Source: an uncultured Prevotella sp. (GTDB lineage Bacteria; Bacteroidota; Bacteroidia; Bacteroidales; Bacteroidaceae). Taken from it: a DNA stretch of 42,997 nucleotides. Below are positions 33,158 through 42,335 of the stretch, piece after piece. The notes beneath the pieces were generated by a model. That model was not told the DNA's origin and did no database searches. It worked only from the letters and a program-made list of their open reading frames with translations. The stretch covers positions 1-42,997 of the forward strand of contig USHV01000023.1 in NCBI GenBank assembly GCA_900554695.1, read 5' to 3'. Positions within the stretch are counted from its first letter, which is position 1. The number at the start of each line of letters is the position of its first letter. The position numbers and the translations under genes are program-made.

Positions 33158-34369
33158 ATGACAGAGTTCAATCTCAGCAACATTGAAGATGCAATAAAGG
33201 ATTTCAAAGAAGGAAAGTTTGTTATTGTAGTGGACGATGAAGACCGCGAGAACGAAGGCGATCTGATTATCGCAGCAGAGAAAATAACACCGGAGAAAGT
33301 GAATTTCATGCTGAAACACGCACGTGGAGTTCTCTGCGCACCTATAACACTGTCGCGTTGCGAGCAGCTTGACCTGCCAAGACAGGTGAGCGACAACACA
33401 TCCATGCTCGGCACTCCGTTCACAGTGACAGTGGATAAGCTGGAAGGCTGCACCACAGGTGTATCGGCTCACGACAGGGCAGAGACCATAAAAGCACTCG
33501 CCGACCCGAGCTCCACCCCACAGACATTCGGACGTCCGGGACACATCAATCCGCTTTACGCCCAGGACAACGGCGTACTGAGACGCTGCGGACACACCGA
33601 GGCTACAATCGACCTGTGCAAACTGGCAGGACTCTATCCGGCAGGAGCACTGATGGAGATAATGAACGAGGATGGAACAATGGCCCGCATGCCGCAGTTG
33701 AAAGTGCTCGCCGAGGAATGGGGACTGAGAATCATCACCATAAAAGACCTCATTGCCTATCGTCTGAAGAACGAGTCGATAATAGAAGTGGGCGAAGAGG
33801 TGGATATGCCTACCGAGTACGGACACTTCCGTCTGATTCCTTTCCGCCAGCAAAGCAACGGTCTGGAGCACATGGCTCTCGTAAAGGGCGAATGGAAAGA
33901 GGACGAGCCTATTCTGGTGAGAGTACATTCGTCATGCGCCACAGGTGATATTCTGGGAAGCAAGAGATGCGACTGCGGCGAACAGCTGCATAAAGCCATG
34001 CAGATGATTGAGAAAGAGGGCAAGGGCGTACTGATATACATGCAGCAGGAAGGACGCGGCATAGGTCTGATGAACAAAGTGGCTGCATACAAGCTACAGG
34101 AGGAAGGCTATGACACGGTGGATGCGAATATACACCTTGGATTCAAACCCGACGAGCGCGACTACGGATGCGGCGCGCAGATGCTCCGCCATCTTGGAGT
34201 GCACAAAATGAGACTCATGACCAACAACCCTGTTAAACGCGTGGGACTGGAAGCATACGGACTGGAAATAACCGAGAACGTACCTATTGAGATTACGCCG
34301 AACGAATACAACGAGCGTTACCTCAAGACCAAGCGCGACAGAATGGGACACACCCTGCACTTGAAATAA
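33158..34369 (+). CDS. ribBA: Bifunctional DHBP synthase / GTP cyclohydrolase II
   Basis: 403 residues. The N-terminal half makes 3,4-dihydroxy-2-butanone 4-phosphate from ribulose 5-phosphate: DDEDRENEGD (26-35) is the acidic metal and substrate loop, and GHTEATIDL (145-153) holds conserved catalytic residues. The C-terminal half opens GTP: HSSCATGDILGSKRCDCG (257-274) gives the three zinc Cys (260, 271, 273), and GRGIGL (299-304) and TNNPVKRVGLE belong to the same active site. Both halves look complete, so both first steps of riboflavin synthesis are present. No FMN riboswitch was seen in the 56-bp leader. Confidence 0.96.
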   Translation: MTEFNLSNIEDAIKDFKEGKFVIVVDDEDRENEGDLIIAAEKITPEKVNFMLKHARGVLCAPITLSRCEQLDLPRQVSDNTSMLGTPFTVTVDKLEGCTTGVSAHDRAETIKALADPSSTPQTFGRPGHINPLYAQDNGVLRRCGHTEATIDLCKLAGLYPAGALMEIMNEDGTMARMPQLKVLAEEWGLRIITIKDLIAYRLKNESIIEVGEEVDMPTEYGHFRLIPFRQQSNGLEHMALVKGEWKEDEPILVRVHSSCATGDILGSKRCDCGEQLHKAMQMIEKEGKGVLIYMQQEGRGIGLMNKVAAYKLQEEGYDTVDANIHLGFKPDERDYGCGAQMLRHLGVHKMRLMTNNPVKRVGLEAYGLEITENVPIEITPNEYNERYLKTKRDRMGHTLHLK

Positions 34370-34462
34370 AAAACGCAGACTGTGGCTTCTATAAGGAGCT
34401 GCAATATGGCGCAAGTCCGATATAAAATATAAAATAAGAAAGGGCCGTTGCATACAGCTTAA

Positions 34463-34699
34463 AAGCCCATATCATGTATTAAACCCGAATCGGTCATTAG
34501 AATTCAGTCTGTATTTTTGCTTTATATTGAGCGGATTTTCGTTAGATCTTTTGCAGGCATAGCGGACTATGTCAAGAAAAAATACAACAAAAAGAGGCCA
34601 ATAGAAAACAAAAAGAAGGCTGAAAGCATGAATGAATAAAACATATAAAAATGCATGCGGTATAATGACCTATTTGGGTTTAATGCATGATATGGGCTT
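34463..34699. mobile_element. MITE-like element with 37-bp terminal inverted repeats
   Basis: The left end 34463-34499 (AAGCCCATATCATG...) and the right end 34663-34699 are inverted copies matching at 34 of 37 positions; the match stops sharply at both outer ends. The 237-bp body has no transposase. An open stretch in frame with the left end runs to a TAA at 34637-34639 but has no start codon near its beginning. No clear target duplication was seen. Size and structure fit a non-autonomous inverted-repeat element. Confidence 0.65.
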
Positions 34700-35173
34700 C
34701 CCGGAGCTGAGTAACGGTCCTTTCTAAGTTCTGAAAAGAGCTGTCATATGTCACAGGACGGGCTGTTTTCTGGTTCAGAACCGATTTTTTCAGAACGCGA
34801 CACAGGCACATTCAAAGCCTGACATAAATTTATCTGTTATAATCTTAAATCGTATTCACATTAAATAAAGAGAGTAAAAATATAAAGAAAAACCCGCACA
34901 TTATTATAAATGGCCGGTTTGTTTCAACTGCCTTAATATCCGCAGATACAAAAAGGACTGAATAATAGGACATTATATGTAGTATGACATGCGGAATCAT
35001 CACCGCAATACTCATTTCAGCCGCTATTATCGGCTGTATATTCGTTAAACACATTAAGTAGTGCGAAAATCAAAAAATGTTACAAAACCATTAATTACGG
35101 AGAAATATACTATCTTTTCTTTCGTCAGAATGAATTAATTTTTTAATTTTGCAAAATAAAAAACATATAAATT
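34700..35173. other. Intergenic region before aspartate aminotransferase
   Basis: It holds a weak frame for a 69-residue hydrophobic peptide on the minus strand (34845-35054) with no promoter or homology that I can see, a short CAGAACCG-type dyad near 34770-34795, and the aminotransferase -7 element. No confident gene. Confidence 0.45.
35144..35151 (+). promoter_or_regulatory. -7 element before aspartate aminotransferase
   Basis: TAATTTTG ends 22 nt before the ATG. TTCG at 35121-35124 is a 3-of-4 match to the -33 TTTG with a 19-nt spacer. Confidence 0.45.
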
Positions 35174-36367
35174 ATGGCACAATTATCAGATCGTCTAAAC
35201 AGACTCGCACCTTCTGCCACACTTGCAATGTCGCAGAAAAGCAGCGAGATGAAAGCACAAGGCATTGACGTTATAAACATGAGTGTGGGAGAACCGGACT
35301 TCAATACACCGGACCATATAAAGGAAGCTGCAAAGAAAGCTATCGACGAAAACTACTCACGCTATTCACCAGTTCCGGGATATCCAGATCTGAGAAAAGC
35401 CATTGCTGCAAAGCTGAAAAACGAGAACGGGCTGGACTACAGCATAAACGAGATAATGGTGTCGAACGGAGCAAAACAAAGTGTATGCAACACTGTAATG
35501 GCTCTTGTTAACGATGGCGACGAGGTTATCATTCCTGCACCATACTGGGTTAGCTATCCACAGATGGTGAAACTTGCAGGCGGTGTTCCGGTGATTGTGA
35601 ACGCAGGCTTCGAGCAAGACTTCAAGATGACCGCACAACAGCTTGAAGAGGCCATCACCCCGAAGACAAGAATGCTCATACTGTGCTCTCCGAGCAACCC
35701 GACAGGAAGCGTTTATTCAAAAGAAGAGCTTGAAAGCCTCGCCGAAGTAATAAAGAAGCACGATGACTTATACGTGCTCGCTGACGAGATTTACGAGCAC
35801 ATCAACTACACAGGACGCCATGCAAGCATAGCACAGTTCCCGGGCATGAAGGAACGCTCAATCATTGTCAACGGTGTGTCTAAAGCATACGCCATGACAG
35901 GATGGCGTATAGGATTCATCGCCGCACCGGAATGGATTGTCAAAGGATGCAACAAGCTACAGGGACAATACACAAGTGGTCCGTGCTCTGTCAGCCAGAA
36001 AGCTGCTGAAGCAGCCTACACACTGTCACAGGACTGCGTGGAGACAATGAGACAGGCATTCGAACGCCGCCGCGACCTGATTGTGGAACTGGCAAAAGAT
36101 ATACCTGGACTTGAGGTAAATGTTCCGCAAGGAGCTTTCTATCTGTTCCCGAAATGCAGCAGCTTCTTCGGAAAGAGTGACGGTACACGCACCATAAACA
36201 ACTCTACAGACTTCGCAATGTATCTGCTTGAAGTTGGACATGTGGCAACCGTTGCTGGAGACGCATTCGGCGATCCTGACTGCTTCCGTATGAGCTATGC
36301 GACAAGCGATGCAAACATACGCGAGGCAATGAGCAGAATCAAGAAAGTCCTTTCAGTCTTAAAGTGA
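35174..36367 (+). CDS. Aspartate aminotransferase, PLP fold type I
   Basis: 397 residues, subfamily I-gamma by motif. MSVGEPDFNTP (36-46) and YSPVPGYPDLR (64-74) open the protein; CSPSNPTGSVYSKEEL and VLADEIYEHI hold the Asn and Asp that bind the cofactor; and GVSKAYAMTGWRIGF (234-248) has the PLP Lys237. It exchanges the amino group between aspartate or glutamate and 2-oxo acids in the cytoplasm. It stands alone, with 216 bp before the Ton operon. Other amino-acid substrates of this subfamily cannot be ruled out. Confidence 0.93.
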   Translation: MAQLSDRLNRLAPSATLAMSQKSSEMKAQGIDVINMSVGEPDFNTPDHIKEAAKKAIDENYSRYSPVPGYPDLRKAIAAKLKNENGLDYSINEIMVSNGAKQSVCNTVMALVNDGDEVIIPAPYWVSYPQMVKLAGGVPVIVNAGFEQDFKMTAQQLEEAITPKTRMLILCSPSNPTGSVYSKEELESLAEVIKKHDDLYVLADEIYEHINYTGRHASIAQFPGMKERSIIVNGVSKAYAMTGWRIGFIAAPEWIVKGCNKLQGQYTSGPCSVSQKAAEAAYTLSQDCVETMRQAFERRRDLIVELAKDIPGLEVNVPQGAFYLFPKCSSFFGKSDGTRTINNSTDFAMYLLEVGHVATVAGDAFGDPDCFRMSYATSDANIREAMSRIKKVLSVLK

Positions 36368-36457
36368 TAATATGCAATAAATGACAAATGTCGGATAAAT
36401 TTGCAAAAATTCATTGTTAAAATACGCAAATACAAGTTTCAATTATACTTAAATTGT

Positions 36458-36465
36458 TATCTTTG
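36458..36465 (+). promoter_or_regulatory. -7 element of Ton operon
   Basis: TATCTTTG matches the consensus and TTTC (36437-36440) may serve as -33 with a 17-nt spacer. The leader to exbB is 118 nt. Confidence 0.5.
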
Positions 36466-36583
36466 CCTCAAGAAAGCATACCATAAAGAAAAATTTGCTT
36501 ACAAGGCAATAATACAAAGACCGACAAGAGACAAAAAATAACAACCAAAAAATTTATTAACAACCAAATTAAAATTTTAAATT

Positions 36584-37408
36584 ATGACAACTACACAAAA
36601 AAACAGCCCCAAATCTCAGGGCTTCCAAGGAGTTAGAGACGCAATTTGGATCATTGTAATATGCGCCGTAATTGCATTCTGCTTTTATGAATTCTTCCTC
36701 GGTGGCCCGTCAAACTTCCGTGGTGGAGACAACAGTGGTGAACCAGCCAACCTTCTCGGTACAATCTACAAAGGAGGTATCGTCGTTCCGGTTATCTTCA
36801 CTTTGCTTTTCACTGTAATCGCACTTGGTGTAGAGCGTTATCTGGCTCTCCGCAATGCATTCGGTAAAATGCCTTTGGCTAAATTTACAGCACAGATCAA
36901 AGCTGCCGTTAAAGGTGGTGATTTCGCTACTGCACACCAGCTTTGCGACAAGATGAGAGGTTCTGTTGCAAACGTTGTTAACGCTTCACTCAACACATAC
37001 GAGGAAATGGAGAAGACAACAGGTATCAAGAAGAGCCAGAAGATCGCTAAGATACAGCAGGCTCACGAGGAAGCAACTCAGCTTGAAATGCCTACTCTCC
37101 AGATGAACCTTCCGATTGTCGCTACAATCGTTACACTGGGTACTCTTACTGCTCTGTTCGGAACCGTTGTCGGTATGATCCGTTCATTCGCAGCTTTGGC
37201 AGCCGGTGGTGGTGCAGACTCTCAGGCTCTTTCTACTGGTATTTCTGAGGCGCTGGTTAATACAGCATCAGGTATTTTGACATCTTGGTTCGCTGTAGTT
37301 ATTTATAACTTCTTTACAAACAAAATCGACAAGCTGACATACGCTCTCGATGAAGTTGGTTACACTATCGCACAGACATACGAAGCCAACCACGGAGAAG
37401 AGGCTTAA
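36584..37408 (+). CDS. exbB: ExbB/TolQ-family proton channel subunit
   Basis: 274 residues. An N-terminal helix (about 20-41) is followed by a second (about 65-88), a cytoplasmic domain, and two long helices with IVATIVTLGTLTALFGTVVGMIRSF and LVNTASGILTSWFAVVIYNFF, the family core. With ExbD it forms the proton-driven motor that powers TonB in the inner membrane. It leads the six-gene operon; exbD follows after 30 bp. Codons in this operon are richer in T-ending forms than the genes at 9-13 kb. Confidence 0.94.
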   Translation: MTTTQKNSPKSQGFQGVRDAIWIIVICAVIAFCFYEFFLGGPSNFRGGDNSGEPANLLGTIYKGGIVVPVIFTLLFTVIALGVERYLALRNAFGKMPLAKFTAQIKAAVKGGDFATAHQLCDKMRGSVANVVNASLNTYEEMEKTTGIKKSQKIAKIQQAHEEATQLEMPTLQMNLPIVATIVTLGTLTALFGTVVGMIRSFAALAAGGGADSQALSTGISEALVNTASGILTSWFAVVIYNFFTNKIDKLTYALDEVGYTIAQTYEANHGEEA

Positions 37409-37438
37409 TTTTTGCTAACCCTTTAAACTTTTATCACT

Positions 37439-38065
37439 ATGGGTAAAGTAAAAATTAAGAAAAGTGACATCTGGATAGACATGACTCCAATGTCCGACGT
37501 GATGGTGCTTTTGCTGACATTCTTCATGTTGACATCAACATTCGTAAAGAATGATCCTGTAAAAGTCGTCACCCCAGGTTCGGTATCGGAGATCAAAGTC
37601 CCGGAAAAAGATGTCTTGAACGTACATGTTGCCAAAGATGGCAAAGTGTTCATTACTATTGACAACACCAATGATTTGGTGTCAATAGTGGATGCGATGA
37701 CAGGAAAATTCGGAATCACTCTCACCGGAGCACAGCTGGAGACTCTCAAGAAGCACTCTATGCTCGGTGTAGGTATGGAAAAGCTGACTGCATATCTCAG
37801 TCTTCCTGAGGATCAGATGGCAGACGCCATACAGAAAGAAGGTATTCCGACAGACAGTATTGACGACGGCACAGGCAAGAAAGATAAAAGCGAGTTCCAG
37901 CTTTGGGTAACTGAAGCACGCAACGTAAACAGCGATATCAAGATTGCCATCAAGGCCGACCAGGACACTCCTTACAGTGCTATCAAGACTGTTATGTCAG
38001 AACTTCAGGATATGAGTGAGAACCGTTACTATCTCATAACTTCATTAAAAGCAGAGGAGGACTAA
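37439..38065 (+). CDS. exbD: ExbD/TolR-family protein, first copy
   Basis: 208 residues. IDMTPMSDVMVLLLTFFML (13-31) is the single membrane helix with the proton-carrying Asp20, followed by a periplasmic domain longer than E. coli ExbD (about 140 residues). The stop lies 3 bp before the next exbD, so the copies are probably coupled in translation and form a mixed dimer, as in other Bacteroidetes (inferred). Confidence 0.93.
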   Translation: MGKVKIKKSDIWIDMTPMSDVMVLLLTFFMLTSTFVKNDPVKVVTPGSVSEIKVPEKDVLNVHVAKDGKVFITIDNTNDLVSIVDAMTGKFGITLTGAQLETLKKHSMLGVGMEKLTAYLSLPEDQMADAIQKEGIPTDSIDDGTGKKDKSEFQLWVTEARNVNSDIKIAIKADQDTPYSAIKTVMSELQDMSENRYYLITSLKAEED

Positions 38066-38068
38066 AGA

Positions 38069-38713
38069 ATGGCAAAACAGAAAGCAAGCAAGCAGAAAAA
38101 GATGAATGTCCGCGTAGACTTTACGCCTATGGTGGATATGATGATGCTTCTTATCACATTCTTCATGCTCTGTACCTCACTGGCAAAGCCACAGACAATG
38201 GAGTTGAGTATGCCAAGTAACGATAAGAACCAGACTGAGGAAGATAAATCAGTAACAAAGGCATCTTACACAATCACAATTTATGTAGGATCCAACGATC
38301 AGATTTACTACATAGCAGGACTGCCGAAATACGACGATCCTACATGTCTGAAGAAAACTACTTGGGGTAAAGACGGTATCCGTAAAGTTCTGATTTCTCA
38401 TGTTACAGAAGACGGAACACAGCCGGTTCAGCAGGTAATGCTTGCAAAGGCAAAACTTGATGAAAAGAAGCTGGCTAATCCAAATTATCCGGATTCTCTT
38501 TACAACAAAGAGCTGTCAAAGATCAAGTCAGGTGAGATAAATGGTCAGAAGATATCAACATTGACTGTCATTATCAAAGCCACAGACAAATCTGCTTACA
38601 AGAATCTGATCAGAGCGCTCGATGAAATGCAAATTTGCAGCATTGGTAAATACGTGATCGATAAGATTAACCCGGACGACCAGAAGCTTCTCGACAAAGC
38701 AGGAGTGAAATAG
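38069..38713 (+). CDS. exbD: ExbD/TolR-family protein, second copy
   Basis: 214 residues. VRVDFTPMVDMMMLLITFF holds the equivalent Asp23. The periplasmic part differs strongly from the first copy (YYIAGLPKYDDPTC, then KATDKSAYKNLIRALDEMQICSIGKYVI), so the two are old paralogues and not a recent duplication. Confidence 0.93.
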   Translation: MAKQKASKQKKMNVRVDFTPMVDMMMLLITFFMLCTSLAKPQTMELSMPSNDKNQTEEDKSVTKASYTITIYVGSNDQIYYIAGLPKYDDPTCLKKTTWGKDGIRKVLISHVTEDGTQPVQQVMLAKAKLDEKKLANPNYPDSLYNKELSKIKSGEINGQKISTLTVIIKATDKSAYKNLIRALDEMQICSIGKYVIDKINPDDQKLLDKAGVK

Positions 38714-38748
38714 TCGTTGAATGTTGAACAATTAAAACGAAAAAGACT

Positions 38749-39582
38749 ATGTCAAAAATAGATTTGATTTCAAACGACTGGGTTGATTTAGTATTCGAAG
38801 GACGTAACAAATCATATGGAGCCTACAGACTCCGTAGAAGTACGACCAAGCGCAATATAATTGCAGTCATCTCAGTTTTGATTTTGGTTCTCGCATGTTT
38901 CATCATACTGACTGTAAAGAATATTGTTGATGAGCAGCGCGCCAAAGTAGCAGTAACGCAGGTAACTGAGCTTTCAGCTCTTAACCAGCCAAAGAAAAAG
39001 GCTGAGGTTAAGCAGAAGAAAATCGAGATCAAGCAGCCTGAAAAAGTTGTTGAACGTGTAAAGAGTTCTATCAAGTTTACTGCTCCTGTCATCAAGAAGG
39101 ATGAGGAAGTAAAACCTGAGGAAGAGCTCAAGACACAGGATGAACTTATGAACACGAAAGTTGCCATCGGTACGTTCGATGTAAAAGGTAACGACGATGC
39201 CAACGGAGAGGTGCTCAAAGCTAAGGAAGTAATTGCACAGCCTGAGCCACCGAAGGAAGAAGAGAACAAAGTCTTCGAGGTGGTTGAGCAGATGCCGGCA
39301 TTCCCTGGTGGCGATGCAGCGTTGATGAAATATCTGCAGGAGAACACACACTATCCGACGATTGCAGCAGAGAACGGCGTACAAGGTCGTGTTGTTGTTG
39401 GATTCGTTGTTGAGAAGGACGGTTCTATTACAGATGTAACAGTCATCAAGTCTCAGGATCCATCACTTGACCGCGAAGCAGCACGCGTTGTGAAGAGCAT
39501 GCCACGCTGGATTCCAGGTAAGCAGAACGGATCTGCCGTACGTGTTAAGTACCAGGTACCTGTTACATTCAGATTACAGTAA
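38749..39582 (+). CDS. tonB: TonB energy transducer
   Basis: 277 residues. WVDLVFEGRNKSYGAYRLRR is the typical Bacteroidetes N terminus, followed by one membrane helix (about 36-55), a charged Lys/Glu linker (about 80-180) with few of the Pro-Lys repeats of E. coli, and the TonB C-terminal domain (MPAFPGGDAALMKYLQEN, GVQGRVVVGFVVEKDG, MPRWIPGKQNGSAVRVKYQVPVTF). It carries energy to outer membrane SusC-like receptors. The next gene starts 13 bp on. Confidence 0.95.
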   Translation: MSKIDLISNDWVDLVFEGRNKSYGAYRLRRSTTKRNIIAVISVLILVLACFIILTVKNIVDEQRAKVAVTQVTELSALNQPKKKAEVKQKKIEIKQPEKVVERVKSSIKFTAPVIKKDEEVKPEEELKTQDELMNTKVAIGTFDVKGNDDANGEVLKAKEVIAQPEPPKEEENKVFEVVEQMPAFPGGDAALMKYLQENTHYPTIAAENGVQGRVVVGFVVEKDGSITDVTVIKSQDPSLDREAARVVKSMPRWIPGKQNGSAVRVKYQVPVTFRLQ

Positions 39583-39595
39583 CAAAACAACAAGA

Positions 39596-40558
39596 ATGAG
39601 AAAAGACAAAATATCTTACATATTCGTAGGATTAGCACTGTTAGCCTGTCTTTGCGTTTCCTGCAACAAGAAGCGCAAAGACGGCAGGACAGACACATAT
39701 TCGTCAGGGGTGATCAGTTTCGCCTCTGACGAAAGTTTTAGTCCAATAATAGAAGAAGAGCGCGAAGTGTTTGAAAGCTCGCACGTAGATGCTACGCTAA
39801 AACCCATTTACACAAATGAGTCAGACGCCATCAACATGCTTCTGAAAGGCAAAATCTGTCTCGCAATCACAGCACGTGATTTCAAGGAAAACGAAAGACA
39901 GAATCTGCGCGACCGCAACTTCAATCCGCGTGCCACAGCCATCGCTTATGACGCGCTTGCACTCATAGTAAACAACGCAAACAACGACACTTGCATATCA
40001 GTAAAAGATATAGCGAACATACTTAGCGGCAAGTCAACAAAATGGAGCGACATTTATCCCAACTCCAAACGAGGTGACATCGTTGTCGTCTTCGACAACA
40101 AAAAGTCGAGCACTGTCCATTTTGCCGAAGACAGCATTCTCGGCGGCAAGCCAATAACAAGTCCGAATGTCGTAGCCACGAAAAAGACAGCCGACGTGAT
40201 CGACTATGTGGAAAAGACACCTAATGCCATCGGCATAATAGGCAGCAACTGGCTCAACGACAAACGTGACACAACAAACCTGACATTCAACAAGAACATA
40301 CGCGTAATGTCAGTAAGTAGAATTGACAAAGCCACACCGGCAAACAGCTGGAAGCCGTATCAATACTACATATACAACGGGAATTACCCACTCACCCGCA
40401 CAATCTGGGCTCTGCTCAACGATCCGCTGCGAGGACTTCCTTGGGGATTCTTCAACTTCCTGACTTCTCCTAAAGGGCAGATGATCATCTTCAACGCAGG
40501 ACTGTTGCCTGTGCAAGGAAACATCACCGTACGCGATGTTAGAGTTACCGACGACTGA
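39596..40558 (+). CDS. PstS-like substrate-binding lipoprotein in Ton operon
   Basis: 320 residues from the ATG at 39596; a longer frame from 39542 overlaps tonB and lacks the leader. The lipoprotein signal ends CVSC (Cys23). The fold is that of phosphate ABC-transporter binding proteins (PstS): AYDALALIVNNANND, ISVKDIANILSGKSTKWSDIYP, KTPNAIGIIGSNWL, then YPLTRTIWALLNDP and FFNFLTSPKGQMIIFNAGLLPV. No Pst permease genes are near. The position between tonB and a TPR gene suggests a part in the Ton system or a second phosphate sensor; neither is shown. Confidence 0.88.
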   Translation: MRKDKISYIFVGLALLACLCVSCNKKRKDGRTDTYSSGVISFASDESFSPIIEEEREVFESSHVDATLKPIYTNESDAINMLLKGKICLAITARDFKENERQNLRDRNFNPRATAIAYDALALIVNNANNDTCISVKDIANILSGKSTKWSDIYPNSKRGDIVVVFDNKKSSTVHFAEDSILGGKPITSPNVVATKKTADVIDYVEKTPNAIGIIGSNWLNDKRDTTNLTFNKNIRVMSVSRIDKATPANSWKPYQYYIYNGNYPLTRTIWALLNDPLRGLPWGFFNFLTSPKGQMIIFNAGLLPVQGNITVRDVRVTDD

Positions 40559-40644
40559 CAAATGAATCAGTCTTGATACAAAAAATGCCCCACAAAACCG
40601 AAAGCAGAAAATTCAGTCAAAGACAAAATAAATAAACATTGGAT

Positions 40645-42078
40645 ATGAAAGTAATAAAATATTTTTTAATCGGAGCGCTGATGATAGGCATCACCACTCC
40701 ATCTACAGCACAGGAAGAAGATCACAAAGCTGTTATCGAGCAACTCACAAAAGTCGTTAAATCTGATGCCGCAGACAAAGAGGATCAGATAAAAGATCTG
40801 TTCAAAGACTACAAGAAAGATCCGGACGTAATTGTAGCAATAGGCCGTGCATACCTCGACATAAAAGATACCGAGAATGCACAGAAATATGCAGATATGG
40901 CCATCAAACGCGATAAGAACTACGGTGACGCATACGTCCTTGCCGGCGATATCCAGGTAATACTTGACAACGGGGGTGAAGCATCGTCACTCTTCGAGCA
41001 GGCTATCTACTTCGATCCGAAAAACCCGAACGGATACCGTCGCTATGCACAGGTGAACAGCAAGGCCAACCCGTCTGCCGCAGTACAGAAACTGGAAGAA
41101 CTCAAGCAGCAGGTGCCAGACTACCCTATCGCACTTATCTCTGCAGAAATATTCAGTAAGGCCGGTGATCTCGACAAGGCCATACAATACTACAACCAGG
41201 TTGACAAATCAAAGATGGAAGACTATCAGCTCGTTGACTACGCACTAGTTTACTTCCTGAAAGGCGAATTCGAAAAGAGTCTCGAGATTTCACAGTTCGG
41301 AAACAACAAGTTCCCGCGCAATCCGGCGCTCAACCGTATTTCGTTCTTCGACCTGACAAACCTCAAACGCTATGACGAGGCACTGCAGTATGCAGCAAAA
41401 CTGTTCAACGAGTCAGAAGAGACTAAGATAACCGAGAGCGACTATCTCTACTATGGTTATGCTCACCTCGGCAAAGGCAACTACGACGAAGCCATCGCAA
41501 TGTTCCAGAAGTCAATCGAAAACAACCAAGACAATGAAGCCGACAAGAACGACGCAATGAAGAACATTGCAGAGGCATACAAGAAGAAAGGTGACTACAG
41601 GAACGCTATCGGTACATACGAGAAATATCTTGACAACCTGAAACAGAAGACTGCAAACGATATACACACTCTCGCAACAATGTACATGGCAGAGGCTTCA
41701 GACTCAACCATAGCAGAAGCACAGAAGAAGGTGCTCTATGCAAAGGCAGACTCTATCTATGCTGAGATGGCCGACAAGATGCCTAGTGTAGCAGTATTCG
41801 CTACTCTGCAGCGCGCTCACATCGGTTATGCCCTCGACCCGGAGACAAAACTTGGTCTTGCTAAGCCTCACTATGAGAAACTCGTAGAGCTCCTCACCAC
41901 ACAGGAGAAAGACGAAAACACAGACGAGCGTCTCATCGAGTCATACCGTTATCTTGGCTACTACTATCTGCTCAAAGATGACAAGACTAAATCTGCCGAG
42001 TATTGGAACAAAATTCTTGCAATCGATCCGGAAAATGCCATGGCTAAACAGGCACTTGGTCTGACACAAGCAAAGTAA
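40645..42078 (+). CDS. Secreted TPR-repeat protein
   Basis: 477 residues with a signal peptide ending STAQ (about residue 23 of the form starting at 40645; a TTG at 40639 would add two residues). TPR helices run through the protein, for example DVIVAIGRAYLDIKDTENAQKYADMAI, YYGYAHLGKGNYDEAIAMFQKSIE and YRYLGYYYLLKDDKTKSAEYWNKIL at the end. It is probably periplasmic and a scaffold for the Ton complex or its partners, inferred from the operon. A terminator follows 32 nt on. Confidence 0.88.
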   Translation: MKVIKYFLIGALMIGITTPSTAQEEDHKAVIEQLTKVVKSDAADKEDQIKDLFKDYKKDPDVIVAIGRAYLDIKDTENAQKYADMAIKRDKNYGDAYVLAGDIQVILDNGGEASSLFEQAIYFDPKNPNGYRRYAQVNSKANPSAAVQKLEELKQQVPDYPIALISAEIFSKAGDLDKAIQYYNQVDKSKMEDYQLVDYALVYFLKGEFEKSLEISQFGNNKFPRNPALNRISFFDLTNLKRYDEALQYAAKLFNESEETKITESDYLYYGYAHLGKGNYDEAIAMFQKSIENNQDNEADKNDAMKNIAEAYKKKGDYRNAIGTYEKYLDNLKQKTANDIHTLATMYMAEASDSTIAEAQKKVLYAKADSIYAEMADKMPSVAVFATLQRAHIGYALDPETKLGLAKPHYEKLVELLTTQEKDENTDERLIESYRYLGYYYLLKDDKTKSAEYWNKILAIDPENAMAKQALGLTQAK

Positions 42079-42109
42079 ATTTTATAATTACAAATAAGTA
42101 ACCATAAAA

Positions 42110-42147
42110 AGCATGCGGGAATAATAAATATCCTGCATGCTTTTTTT
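42110..42147 (+). terminator. Rho-independent terminator of Ton operon
   Basis: AGCATGCGGGA (42110-42120) pairs with TCCTGCATGCT (42131-42141) with one G-T pair, then T7. The A-run before it makes it usable in both directions. Confidence 0.9.
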
Positions 42148-42335
42148 ATACACATACAGACGCCACACATCAAAAAACATTATCAAATCAGCAACACAAC
42201 TGTTTTTAAATATCCGCAACTTATTAATCAAACAACGACTTTAATTCCACAGTTATACATAAAAACACACCATGCATCACATTTATACATAAAATTTTTC
42301 ACCCAAACTCACGAGAATTAAATATATGCGAACAT

